Positions 41,236 through 49,831 of a DNA stretch of 64,000 bases are shown piece by piece; position 1 is the stretch's first letter, and each line of letters starts with the position of its first letter. The stretch spans positions 62,001-126,000 of the forward strand of contig JBCBGF010000004.1 of assembly GCA_038526915.1 (NCBI GenBank), written 5' to 3'. Source of the DNA: JBCBGF01 sp038526915. GTDB lineage: Bacteria > Pseudomonadota > Alphaproteobacteria > Rhodobacterales > Rhodobacteraceae. A program made the translations under genes and the position numbers. The notes under the pieces are model-generated. The model saw only the letters and a program-made list of their open reading frames with translations. It had not been told where the DNA came from and did no database searches.

Positions 41236-43434
41236 ATGACCGACTTCACATATTCCGTGGGCTCCGACGGCATTGCCGTCATTACCTGGGATCTTCCGGG
41301 AAAATCGATGAATGTCCTGAGCCTTGCCGGGGCCGAGCAACTGGGCGCGTTCATCGAGCAGGGCCTGACCGACGATGCGGTGAAGGGGATCATCCTGACC
41401 TCGGGCAAGGACAGTTTCGCGGCAGGCATGGACCTGAACATTTTGGCTGGGCTTCGCGACGGGTCTGATAATCCGGCGCAAGACATCTTCGACTTCATCA
41501 TGGGCGCGCATACCATGATGCGGCGGATTGAGCGTGCGGGCATGGACCCAAAGACCAACAAGGGTGGCAAGCCAATTGTGGCCGCGCTGCCCGGAACCAC
41601 GCTGGGGATCGGCTATGAACTCGCGTTGTCCTGCCACAGGATCATTGCCGCCGACGCGCCCAAGGCGCGGATTGGCCTGCCTGAAATCCTGGTTGGGCTA
41701 TTCCCCGGTGCGGGCGGGACCACACGGCTGGTGCGCAAGATGGGGGCGATGGCGGCCAGCCCGCATCTGCTTGAAGGGAAAACCCATGCCCCCGACAAGG
41801 CCAAGGCCGCCGGATTGATTGACGAGGTTGTCCCGGCCGAGGACCTGATGGATCGCGCGCGGGAATGGGTTTTGAACGCAACCGATGCCGATATCGTCAA
41901 ACCGTGGGACCAGAAGGGCTACAAGATGCCCGGCGGTGCGCCGTATCACCCTGCAGGGTTCATGACCTTCCTGGGTGCGAGCGCAATGGTGCATGGCAAA
42001 ACCCAGGGCGTGTACCCCGCCGCAAAGGCCTTGCTCAGCGCGGCTTATGAAGGGGCGCTTGTACCCTTTGACACAGCACTGAAGATCGAGGCGCGGTGGT
42101 TCACGAAGGTTCTTATGGATCCCTCGTCTTCGGCCATGATCCGCTCGCTGTTTGTGAACAAAAGCGCGCTTGAGAAGGGTGCAAACCGACCGGCGGTGGA
42201 GGATCAGACTGTCAAGAAGGTCGGCATCCTCGGCGCGGGTATGATGGGCGCGGGCATCGCCTATGTCGCGGCAAATGCCGGGATCGAGGTTGTTCTGGTC
42301 GATCAGGCGCAGGAGGCCGCGGACAAGGGCAAATCCTATTCGGAGGCGATCCTGGATAAAGGGATCAGCCGCAAGAAGGTAACGCCCGAGAAGAAAGACC
42401 AGGTTCTGTCGCGGATCACGGCAACGGCGGATTATGGGGTTCTAAAGGGGTGCGATCTGATCGTGGAAGCCGTGTTCGAGGACCCTGCGATCAAGGCCGA
42501 GGTGACACACAAGGTCGAAGCCATCGTCGGCGACGACTGCATCTTTGCGACCAACACGTCGACCCTGCCAATCACTGACCTAGCCGAGGCCAGCGCGCGG
42601 CCAGAGCAGTTCATTGGCATCCACTTTTTCTCGCCGGTCGACAAGATGATGCTGGTCGAGATCATCAAGGGCAAGGCGACGGGTGACCGGGCTGTGGCCA
42701 AGGCGCTCGACTTTGTGCGTCAGATCCGAAAGACTCCCATCGTCGTCAATGACGCGCGGTTCTTCTACGCCAACCGCTGTATCATCCCTTATATCAACGA
42801 AGGCATCCGGATGGTGGGTGAAGGTGTGGCCCCCGCCTTGGTCGAAAACGCGGCCAAGCTTGTGGGAATGCCGTTGGGCCCGCTGCAATTGGTCGATGAG
42901 ACATCGATCGATCTGGGTGTGAAGATTGCCAAAGCGACACGGGCCGCGATGGGCGATGCCTATCCCGATGGTGCCGTTGATGATGTGATCTTCTGGATGG
43001 CCGATGAAGGGCGTTTGGGGAAGAAGACCTCAGGTGGCTTCTACACGTACGACGACAAGGGTAAGCGAATCGGCCTTTGGTCCGGGCTTGGCGACAAGTT
43101 CCAGGTGGCCACCGAGCAGCCGGAACTCGCGACAGTCCAGCACCGCCTGTTGATGGCGCAGGTGCTGGAGGCGGTGCGGGCGCTGGAAGACGGGGTGCTG
43201 ACCGACATCCGCGAAGGCGATGTGGGGGCGATCCTGGGCTGGGGCTTTGCGCCTTGGTCGGGGGGCCCGTTCTCATGGCTTGACATGATCGGGGCCGCGA
43301 AAGCGGTCGAGATCTGTGATGGATTGACCGCCAACCATGGGGATCGCTTTGCGACCCCCGACCTCTTGCGGGAGATGGCCGCAAAGGGTGAGACGTTTTA
43401 TGGCCGGTTCGGGACGGTAGCTGAGGCCGCCTGA
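41236..43434 (+). CDS. fadB: Bifunctional enoyl-CoA hydratase / 3-hydroxyacyl-CoA dehydrogenase
   Basis: 732-residue FadB/FadJ-like protein. The N-terminal crotonase domain (about 1-200) has FAAGMDLNIL for the oxyanion hole and the GLPEILVGLFPGAGGTTRLVRKMG helix. The NAD-binding domain begins near residue 332 (GILGAGMMGAGIAYVAANAG). The catalytic-histidine region is FIGIHFFSPVDKMMLVEII. The C-terminal domain is duplicated. It performs hydration and oxidation in beta-oxidation and pairs with the thiolase upstream. It ends the operon, seven bases from a convergent gene. Confidence 0.94.
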   Translation: MTDFTYSVGSDGIAVITWDLPGKSMNVLSLAGAEQLGAFIEQGLTDDAVKGIILTSGKDSFAAGMDLNILAGLRDGSDNPAQDIFDFIMGAHTMMRRIERAGMDPKTNKGGKPIVAALPGTTLGIGYELALSCHRIIAADAPKARIGLPEILVGLFPGAGGTTRLVRKMGAMAASPHLLEGKTHAPDKAKAAGLIDEVVPAEDLMDRAREWVLNATDADIVKPWDQKGYKMPGGAPYHPAGFMTFLGASAMVHGKTQGVYPAAKALLSAAYEGALVPFDTALKIEARWFTKVLMDPSSSAMIRSLFVNKSALEKGANRPAVEDQTVKKVGILGAGMMGAGIAYVAANAGIEVVLVDQAQEAADKGKSYSEAILDKGISRKKVTPEKKDQVLSRITATADYGVLKGCDLIVEAVFEDPAIKAEVTHKVEAIVGDDCIFATNTSTLPITDLAEASARPEQFIGIHFFSPVDKMMLVEIIKGKATGDRAVAKALDFVRQIRKTPIVVNDARFFYANRCIIPYINEGIRMVGEGVAPALVENAAKLVGMPLGPLQLVDETSIDLGVKIAKATRAAMGDAYPDGAVDDVIFWMADEGRLGKKTSGGFYTYDDKGKRIGLWSGLGDKFQVATEQPELATVQHRLLMAQVLEAVRALEDGVLTDIREGDVGAILGWGFAPWSGGPFSWLDMIGAAKAVEICDGLTANHGDRFATPDLLREMAAKGETFYGRFGTVAEAA

Positions 43435-43441
43435 TCCCGCA

Positions 43442-44080
43442 TCAAGCCACGCGCGCAGGCACCACCACCTCATGGTCGACCGTGATTGGCTGGCCATGGG
43501 GGACAACTCGGGCCGCAGCGCGCGCCGCAGCCGTGTCTGACAGGACTTGCGGACGTGCGCGCGCCGCCGGGCATGCAAGATGTAATCCTTCGCCGATACG
43601 TAGAGTGACCGAGCCATCAAAAAGCAACCGCGTCACCACGAGGCCGTCAACAGGCAGGGCTGCCTGAATGGCACCCAAACCCACTAGTGCCCGCGCTCGC
43701 ATTTGCACCGGTCGCACATGCTGCCCTGATTTGGCTAGAAGTCGGGGCAGGCTTATGGGCTGTTCCGGCAGAAGGTAGAGATCGTTCTGGGCACCCAGTA
43801 TGCCCCTGGGGATCAGAACCACCCCGTTTGGATAAGCCTGAGATACGTCGCCGCCGTATTGGCGCCGCATGATCCGCTTGATCGGGTGGGTTTGGCCGTC
43901 TGCCGCCAGCACGCGGTCGCCCTCGCAGAGAGAGTGGGCCGGTTTTGAACCCTCAGGCGTTGCCACAGCGGTGGCATCGGTGAGGCCAAGTGTTAAGGCG
44001 CCAACGGAGCTGGGCACCGAGAACATCCCGGTGACAATCGCTTCGCAGCGGCTGAACGCGCTGCGGGGGGACATGAACAT
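43442..44080 (-). CDS. Hint domain protein, probably without self-splicing activity
   Basis: 212-residue protein matching the Hint_2 (hedgehog/intein) family: ATAVATPEG-KPAHSLCEGDRVLAADGQTHPIKRI, then VLIPRGILGAQNDLYLLPEQPISL. Two signature positions differ. The leading cysteine expected before the ATPEG strand is glycine (G32), and the usual SPxHR is LPEQP, so autoprocessing is unlikely. AGGAG precedes the ATG at 44080. No signal peptide or repeat domain is attached. Function unknown; roseobacters carry many Hint proteins. Confidence 0.75.
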   Translation of the reverse strand: MFMSPRSAFSRCEAIVTGMFSVPSSVGALTLGLTDATAVATPEGSKPAHSLCEGDRVLAADGQTHPIKRIMRRQYGGDVSQAYPNGVVLIPRGILGAQNDLYLLPEQPISLPRLLAKSGQHVRPVQMRARALVGLGAIQAALPVDGLVVTRLLFDGSVTLRIGEGLHLACPAARARPQVLSDTAAARAAARVVPHGQPITVDHEVVVPARVA

Positions 44081-44285
44081 GGCCGATCTCCTTTTCAGCC
44101 GTACACCGCATGAGTGAATGCGGTTCCCCACCCGCTAGGCATCACCTCGCGCCCGGAATTGGCCGAAATCATGATTGAAATGGGGCAGCAATGTGGCCGA
44201 AATTCCCTTTCGGCGGTGATTTTTATGGCGTTGAGAGACTGAGCCTGTGCGAGAAACAATGCGCCTAAGCCCAGCGTAAATTCGC
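44081..44285. other. Intergenic region with a hairpin
   Basis: 205 bases without a supported gene. A hairpin GCCGAAA-TTCCC-TTTCGGC (44196-44214) is followed on the plus strand by a short T run (44220-44224), so it is a weak plus-strand terminator at best. The nine-base word GGCCGAAAT occurs twice (about 44161 and 44195). Confidence 0.35.
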
Positions 44286-44933
44286 CTAAAACGAATAGCC
44301 AAACCGTGCAACATCCGCCGACCAGATCTGGCCGACCTTGGCCGCATCAGCCTCAGAATAGACCGATCTGTAGTCCTCAGGCCGGACAGATTCGTTTACG
44401 CGGGCCAACGGGGCCAGTGCAAACCCAAGATGGCGCTCAACCGGGGCGATGTCGTCGGCAAACTGTTCGATCCGAACAAAGTGATCGCACCGCAACCGTC
44501 CCCGTGCGTCCGTGACATAAGCCGCGGCCATATCCTGTGACAGGCTGCTTTGCGTGTGCGGATGGTTCAGGAAGCCCGAGAAGCCGTGTGCCTTGGCCAA
44601 CGTCACGGCCGGGTGGCGAAAGGTCTGGGCCTTAAGCCAATGATAATAGCTCACCATGCGGTCCCAGGGATTCCGGACCAAAGTGAAGACCAGCATCTCG
44701 TCAAGCTCATCGGGCGACACGACACCGTCGATATCGCTTAGGCGCGAATGCTTCCAAAGCCGTCCCGCAGGCGTCATCGCCTCCAGCCGCCGCTTGCGCC
44801 GCCGCGCCTTGGGGGTGTCGCCGATGAGGACGTCGTCCGCCTTGGCCCGATCCTCTAGCGCTATGGTCAGCGCGGTCCCGCCGGTTTTCGGAATATGGAC
44901 AAAGACGTAACTGCGACCGCGCGAGATGATCAT
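44286..44933 (-). CDS. Sulfotransferase family protein
   Basis: About 215-residue cytosolic or membrane-peripheral sulfotransferase-like protein. The PAPS 5'-phosphosulfate loop is FVHIPKTGGTAL near residue 12 and the 3'-phosphate motif is TLVRNPWDRMVSYYHW near 85. It resembles the short sulfotransferases thought to sulfate polysaccharides or glycolipids. Acceptor unknown. Start taken at MIISRGRSYVF; an ATG three codons upstream is possible. Stands alone between the Hint gene and an EamA transporter. Confidence 0.85.
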   Translation of the reverse strand: MIISRGRSYVFVHIPKTGGTALTIALEDRAKADDVLIGDTPKARRRKRRLEAMTPAGRLWKHSRLSDIDGVVSPDELDEMLVFTLVRNPWDRMVSYYHWLKAQTFRHPAVTLAKAHGFSGFLNHPHTQSSLSQDMAAAYVTDARGRLRCDHFVRIEQFADDIAPVERHLGFALAPLARVNESVRPEDYRSVYSEADAAKVGQIWSADVARFGYSF

Positions 44934-44966
44934 GGGCCGCACGCTAGCCGGGCTTGCCGCGCAGGG

Positions 44967-45860
44967 CTAGCGCCCGCGAAGTGCGATGATCGTGCCCGAG
45001 GCGATAATCAGACAGATGCCGAGGATTGCCATCAGATCCAAACCCTCGCCGCGCAGAATCCAGGCCCAGACAGACACGAAGATCAGAAGGGAGTATTCGA
45101 ACACCGAGACATAGGAGGGATCGGCCATCTGATAGCTGCGCGTGATCAGACCGACCGCCGCGATGGACCCCACGGCCTGCATCAACGTCCAGCCCAGAAA
45201 GGCCGATGTCGGGGTCGCCCATCCGCGCAGGACAAAGCCCGGATCGTCGTCTGTCACCGGAAAGGCCGCGAGGACGGCCACGCCGGCGGCCCCGCACAGG
45301 CCCAAGCCCAGAAAGAACCCAGCAAGAAGCGCCGTCGGGCTTTCATCCGCGCACCACGCGCGGGTGAGAATCGCCCCGACCGCATAGAAGAACCCGGCCA
45401 GGATGGGCACGGCTGATGTCACAGTGACGGCCCCCGCATCAGGGCGTAGCACCAGCAAGACCCCGATAAATCCGGCACCTGCAGCAATCACCCGGACAAT
45501 GCCGACACGTTCGCCCAGAACCACAACGCTGATGAGCAACACAAACAGCGGCGCAGTGAACAGGCCCGCGACGGCTTCTGATATCGGGAGGAAGGCAAGA
45601 CTGCCGAAATAGAGGACCATCGCAACGGATATAGTCAGGCTGCGGATGCCCACGGCCCAAAGCCTGCGGATGGCGAGCGTCCCGATCCCCAACATCGCGA
45701 GCCCTACGATCATCGGCAGTGCCATGGCCGAGCGAACCAGATGGAACTGCCACAGGCCCGCATCGCGCGCGATGTTGACAACGAAGTTGTCGATGAACCC
45801 GATCAGCAACATCGCCGACAGGATCGAGACAGCAGCAGCAAGGGGACGGTGCGCGGACAT
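44967..45860 (-). CDS. DMT superfamily (EamA) transporter
   Basis: 297-residue inner-membrane protein with ten hydrophobic helices in two EamA repeats; the first repeat contains the typical EAVAGLFTAPLFVLLISVVVLGERVG. These transporters export amino acids or other metabolites; the substrate is not readable. Start at ATG 45860 (MSAHRPLAAA), just before the first helix. The in-frame ATG at 45908 would add 16 residues. Divergent from the M48-like gene. Confidence 0.88.
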   Translation of the reverse strand: MSAHRPLAAAVSILSAMLLIGFIDNFVVNIARDAGLWQFHLVRSAMALPMIVGLAMLGIGTLAIRRLWAVGIRSLTISVAMVLYFGSLAFLPISEAVAGLFTAPLFVLLISVVVLGERVGIVRVIAAGAGFIGVLLVLRPDAGAVTVTSAVPILAGFFYAVGAILTRAWCADESPTALLAGFFLGLGLCGAAGVAVLAAFPVTDDDPGFVLRGWATPTSAFLGWTLMQAVGSIAAVGLITRSYQMADPSYVSVFEYSLLIFVSVWAWILRGEGLDLMAILGICLIIASGTIIALRGR

Positions 45861-45918
45861 GGCTGTGTTTGTGATCCAAGGTGCCGGGCGTGTCACCCAC
45901 AAACCCATGCGTTGGTCA

Positions 45919-45947
45919 TTGTCGATATCTGGTGCTTTGACTATGCT
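45919..45947 (+). promoter_or_regulatory. Sigma-70-like promoter for the M48-like gene
   Basis: TTGTCG (45919-45924), 17-base spacer, TATGCT (45942-45947), ending about 40 bases before the ATG at 45989. This is among the better matches to a housekeeping promoter in the window, but it is a pattern match only. Confidence 0.35.
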
Positions 45948-45988
45948 ATACCGCAACCAGGGGTGGTCAAAAGGGCAGGACAGCAGGC

Positions 45989-47005
45989 ATGACGGCGCTG
46001 ACGGACTATCAGCGGCTGGAAGCGACAGCCGTATGGTATCCCGCACAGGATGCGCAGCGTCGTGACGTGATCGTGGGCCTGGGCGATGCCACCCTGACCG
46101 TCACAGACCACCGCGACATCGCGCTTGCCCATTGGTCTCTTGCCGCCATCGAACGCGTCAATCCGGGGCGGCACCCGGCGGGATACGCACCCGCCGCCGA
46201 TGCGCCCGAACGGGTTGAGATCGCCGACGAAGAGATGGTCAAGGCCATCGAAAAGGTGCGCCGGGCGGTGGAACGCGCACGCCCGCATCCGGGTCGCCTG
46301 AGGTCGCGTTTGGTTGCGATATCGCTGGCTTGCGCGACGGCGGCGGCGGTCTTCTGGCTACCTGGCGCGACCCTGCGCTATACCGCGTCGATCTTGCCCG
46401 AGGCCGCGCGTGTGTCGCTGGGCACCAGCCTGCTTGAGCATGTCACACGCGTGTCCGGCGCCCCATGTCGCGCGCCGCTTGGCGAGGATGCCTTGCTTGC
46501 GTTGGGACAGCGGTTGGCACCCCATGTACCCCCGAAACAGATCGTCCTGCCCAGCGGCGTGCGCGAAACCGGGCACCTGCCAGGCGGTTTCATCTTGATG
46601 AACCGATCCATTGTCGAGGATCACGAAAACCCCCAGGTGGTTGCAGGTTACCTGTTGGCCGAAGCTGAGCGTGTCGCCCGCCTCGACCCGGTTTTGGAGA
46701 TGCTGGAACACACCGGCCTAGTGTCCGCCTTGCACCTGTTGACCACCGGTACACTGCCCCCCGAAACCCTTGCAGCCTATGCCGAGACATTGGTGACATC
46801 TGACCCCGCGCCAATCGACGTGGCCGACCTGTTGCCCCGGTTCGCCGCCGCGTCGGTTCCGGCCACGCCCTACGCCTATGCGGTCGATATCTCCGGCGAA
46901 GAAACCATTGCCCTGATCGAAGCCGATCCAGTGCCGGTCAGCCTTGCGGACCCGTTGATCAGTGATGACCAATGGGTCGCGCTGCAGAATATCTGCGGCG
47001 GCTAG
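45989..47005 (+). CDS. M48-peptidase-like membrane protein lacking HExxH
   Basis: 338-residue protein with one membrane helix (about 107-124). The N-terminal 90 residues form a small domain with the layout seen ahead of some alphaproteobacterial M48 peptidases (VGLGDATLTVTDHRDIALAHWSLAAIERV). The C-terminal part keeps the M48 scaffold: RETGHLPGGFILMNRSIVED then ENPQVVAGYLLAEAERVARLDPV. Where M48 enzymes have HExxH it reads AEAER (224-228): the glutamate is kept and both zinc histidines are gone. It is thus probably a pseudo-peptidase with a binding or adaptor role. Family assignment is my own alignment by eye. Confidence 0.65.
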   Translation: MTALTDYQRLEATAVWYPAQDAQRRDVIVGLGDATLTVTDHRDIALAHWSLAAIERVNPGRHPAGYAPAADAPERVEIADEEMVKAIEKVRRAVERARPHPGRLRSRLVAISLACATAAAVFWLPGATLRYTASILPEAARVSLGTSLLEHVTRVSGAPCRAPLGEDALLALGQRLAPHVPPKQIVLPSGVRETGHLPGGFILMNRSIVEDHENPQVVAGYLLAEAERVARLDPVLEMLEHTGLVSALHLLTTGTLPPETLAAYAETLVTSDPAPIDVADLLPRFAAASVPATPYAYAVDISGEETIALIEADPVPVSLADPLISDDQWVALQNICGG

Positions 47006-47010
47006 CCTGT

Positions 47011-47643
47011 TTACTTGGTGCCGAACATTCGGTCACCCGCATCGCCCAGACCCGGCACGATATAGCCAAGCTCATTCAGACCATCATCCAGCGCTGCCGT
47101 GACAATCGGGACATCCGGGTGCGCCTCTTTCATGCGCGCCACGCCTTCGGGCGCGGCGAGCAGACACAAGAACCGAATGTCGGTGGCACCGGCCTCTTTC
47201 AAAAGGCTGATGGCGGCGGCGGAGGAGTTTCCGGTCGCCAGCATCGGATCGACGGCAATCACCAGACGTTCGTGCAGTTCCGTCGGCACTTTGAAATAGT
47301 ATTGCACCGGCTGCAGCGTGGCTTCGTCCCGGTAAAGGCCGACAAAGCCCACCCGCGCGGACGGGATCAACTCAAGCATCCCATCGAGCAAGCCATTCCC
47401 GGCCCGCAGGATCGACACAAGCGCGAGCTTGCGTCCCTCCAGGCATGGGCTGTCCATCTCGGTCAATGGCGTTGTGATCCGCTTCGTCGTCATCGGAAGC
47501 GCACGCGTCACCTCATAGGCCAGAAGCTGGCTGATTTCGCGCAGAAGCTGTCGGAAAACGGCGGTGGGGGTCGCGGTGTCGCGCATCAGGGTGAGCTTGT
47601 GCTGAACCAGGGGATGCGACACGACGGTCAGATGCTCATTCAT
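47011..47643 (-). CDS. upp: Uracil phosphoribosyltransferase
   Basis: 210-residue enzyme converting uracil and PRPP to UMP. The N-terminal VVSHPLVQHKLTLMRD and the PRPP loop VAIDPMLATGNSSAAAI are diagnostic, and the C-terminal PGLGDAGDRMFGT ends the protein. Its ATG overlaps the add stop (ATGA), making it the last gene of the nucleoside salvage operon. Confidence 0.97.
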   Translation of the reverse strand: MNEHLTVVSHPLVQHKLTLMRDTATPTAVFRQLLREISQLLAYEVTRALPMTTKRITTPLTEMDSPCLEGRKLALVSILRAGNGLLDGMLELIPSARVGFVGLYRDEATLQPVQYYFKVPTELHERLVIAVDPMLATGNSSAAAISLLKEAGATDIRFLCLLAAPEGVARMKEAHPDVPIVTAALDDGLNELGYIVPGLGDAGDRMFGTK

Positions 47644-48626
47644 GGGGTCTCCAGGGATTTGAGGATGTGCGTGCGGGTTTGATCATCGCAGAATGCCGCG
47701 TGGGCCGAGGCGCGCGAGATGTCGCGAAACACAGTATCGTCCCAGTCGAATGCGTCGGCCAGGCGGTCGAATTCATGGGCCATAGTGGTGTGGAAGAACG
47801 GTGGGTCATCGGTGGACACCGTGACCGTCACACCGGCCCGGCGCAACGCATCGATGGGATGATCCGACCAATTAGGGTAAAGACCCAGGGCGATGTTCGA
47901 TCCCGGGCACACCTCCAGCACGGTTCCATCTTCGGCAAGCTTGTCGACCAGTGCAGGGTCCTCGATCGCGCGCACGCCGTGGCCCAGGCGTTCGACGCGA
48001 AGCGCGTCCAGCGTATCGCGGATCCCCTGCGGCCCTTGCCATTCACCCGCGTGCGCCGTCAGTCGCAACTCAGCCTCGCGCGCCATGTCGAAGGCGTAGG
48101 TGAAGTCTGCGGGTTTACCGACGCTTTCATCCCCCGCAATCCCGAAGCCCACCAACCAGTCCCCTTGCGTTTCCGCCGCACACAGCGCTGTTTCGCGTGC
48201 CTTGTCGGGGCCGAAATGTCGAATGCACGTCACGATCCCGCGCAGGATGATGCCGTCCGATCGCTGCGCCCACTCCGCCGCCTCGCGAATGGCGGCCAGA
48301 TACTCCCGCCATGCGCCCACATCGCGCCCGCCGCAGAAGTCGGGGGACAGAAACGTCTCAGAATAAATCACCCCCGCAGCCGCGCTTTCGGCAAGGACGG
48401 CCTCGGTCAGGCGATAGTAGTCCTGGGGCGATGTCAGGACCGATGTCGCCGCCTCATAGACGCGCAGGAACTGGGTGAAGTCTGCGTATGCGTAGTTTCC
48501 CCGCTCATCAAAAATACGCGACAGATCCACATTCTTTTCTGCTGCGAGGCCGCGGATGAATGCCGGGGGCGCGGCACCTTCGAGGTGCAGGTGAAGTTCA
48601 ACTTTTGGCAGGTCGGCAACGCTCAC
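47640..48626 (-). CDS. add: Adenosine deaminase
   Basis: 328-residue zinc enzyme deaminating adenosine to inosine. HLHLEG gives zinc ligands H12 and H14. Later blocks include the HAGEW site, GHGVRAIED and STDDPPFF with the catalytic aspartates. I take the GTG at 48626, which overlaps the deoB stop in a GTGA junction and is preceded by GGAG. The long open frame upstream is the deoB shadow. Confidence 0.95.
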   Translation of the reverse strand: MSVADLPKVELHLHLEGAAPPAFIRGLAAEKNVDLSRIFDERGNYAYADFTQFLRVYEAATSVLTSPQDYYRLTEAVLAESAAAGVIYSETFLSPDFCGGRDVGAWREYLAAIREAAEWAQRSDGIILRGIVTCIRHFGPDKARETALCAAETQGDWLVGFGIAGDESVGKPADFTYAFDMAREAELRLTAHAGEWQGPQGIRDTLDALRVERLGHGVRAIEDPALVDKLAEDGTVLEVCPGSNIALGLYPNWSDHPIDALRRAGVTVTVSTDDPPFFHTTMAHEFDRLADAFDWDDTVFRDISRASAHAAFCDDQTRTHILKSLETP

Positions 48627-49831
48627 AGAAAGCTCCGTCCCGGGTCTTGGGCAGGCACGTCCAGATGCGCGGCGATGCTGGCGGCGACGTCTGCAAATCC
48701 CACATGGCCGATGTCGCGCCGTCCAAGCCCGGCACCGACCACAGGCACCCTCTCGCGCGTATGGTCCGTGCCGACCCAGGTGGGATCGTTGCCGTGGTCG
48801 GCGGTGAAGATCATCAGATCGCCCTCCTGCAGCCCGGCCAGCAGACGCGGAACCTGGCTGTCGAACCACTCCAGTGCGGCAGCATAGCCTGCTAAGTCGC
48901 GGCGGTGGCCGTATTTGCTGTCGAACTCAACAAAATTGGCGAATGTCAGGCTGCCTGCCGGCGCTGTGCCCACCGCCTTCACCAAGTCCTCCATCAATGC
49001 TGCATCCGATCCTTTTGTCACTTGATCAATGCCCCGCATCGAGAAAATGTCACCGATCTTCCCGATGGCGCGCACCTCGCGCCCCGCACCCTGCACCCAG
49101 TCGTTCAGCGTGGCACTCGGCGGGGCCATGGCGAAATCCCGGCGGTTCGGCGTGCGCTCAAACGCGCCGGGGTCGCCAACGAACGGCCGCGCAATCACCC
49201 GCCCCACGCGCATGGCGTGAAGGTGGGAGGCAAGGTTGGCGCAGAGGCCCAGCAACCGGTCGAGACCAAAATGCTCTTCATGGGCGGCGATCTGAAAGAC
49301 GCTGTCGGCTGAGGTGTAGCAGATGGGCCAGCCCGTCTGGATGTGCCGCGCGCCCTCTTCCGCGATGATGGTGGTGCCAGAGGCATGTCGATTGCCCAAA
49401 ATGCCCTCGGTGCCCGCCAGATCGCATACGGTCTGCGTCAGCTCGGGCGGAAAGGCCGGTTGCGTGTCGGGAAAATAGTGCCAGTCCCAGGGCACAGGAA
49501 CACCGGCCAGTTCCCAATGCCCCGATGGCGTATCTTTGCCGCGTGAGACTTCAGTAGCTGCGCCCCAAAGGCCCTTGGGCGTTTGTCCGAGGTTTGGCGG
49601 CATCCTACCGCTCGCCAGTTCGACGGCCGCACCCAAACCAAGCGCATCGAGGTTGGGCAGGTGCAGCGGCCCCTTTCGCCCGACATCCGCGCGGCCCGCC
49701 GCACAGGCCTCAGCGATATGCAACAAGGTGTTCGCGCCGGTGTCAGGCGTGGTCCCGTTGAAAAACTCCCCTGCATCCGGGGCACCGCCGCAGCCCACCG
49801 AATCCATCACGACCAGAAACGCCCGGGCCAT
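48623..49831 (-). CDS. deoB: Phosphopentomutase
   Basis: 402-residue alkaline-phosphatase-superfamily mutase that interconverts (deoxy)ribose 1- and 5-phosphates, passing sugars from nucleoside phosphorolysis to central metabolism. The metal motif VMDSVGCGGAPDA opens the protein. PDTGANTLLHI, TPSGHWELAG and the C-terminal TADHGNDPTW complete the site. Its ATG shares one base with the deoA stop (TGATG). Confidence 0.96.
   Translation of the reverse strand: MARAFLVVMDSVGCGGAPDAGEFFNGTTPDTGANTLLHIAEACAAGRADVGRKGPLHLPNLDALGLGAAVELASGRMPPNLGQTPKGLWGAATEVSRGKDTPSGHWELAGVPVPWDWHYFPDTQPAFPPELTQTVCDLAGTEGILGNRHASGTTIIAEEGARHIQTGWPICYTSADSVFQIAAHEEHFGLDRLLGLCANLASHLHAMRVGRVIARPFVGDPGAFERTPNRRDFAMAPPSATLNDWVQGAGREVRAIGKIGDIFSMRGIDQVTKGSDAALMEDLVKAVGTAPAGSLTFANFVEFDSKYGHRRDLAGYAAALEWFDSQVPRLLAGLQEGDLMIFTADHGNDPTWVGTDHTRERVPVVGAGLGRRDIGHVGFADVAASIAAHLDVPAQDPGRSFL

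Noticed and set aside
44196..44225. Hairpin with short T run between the Hint and sulfotransferase genes
   Set aside because: As a terminator it points plus, where no plus-strand gene ends, and the T run is separated from the stem; kept only as a described hairpin.
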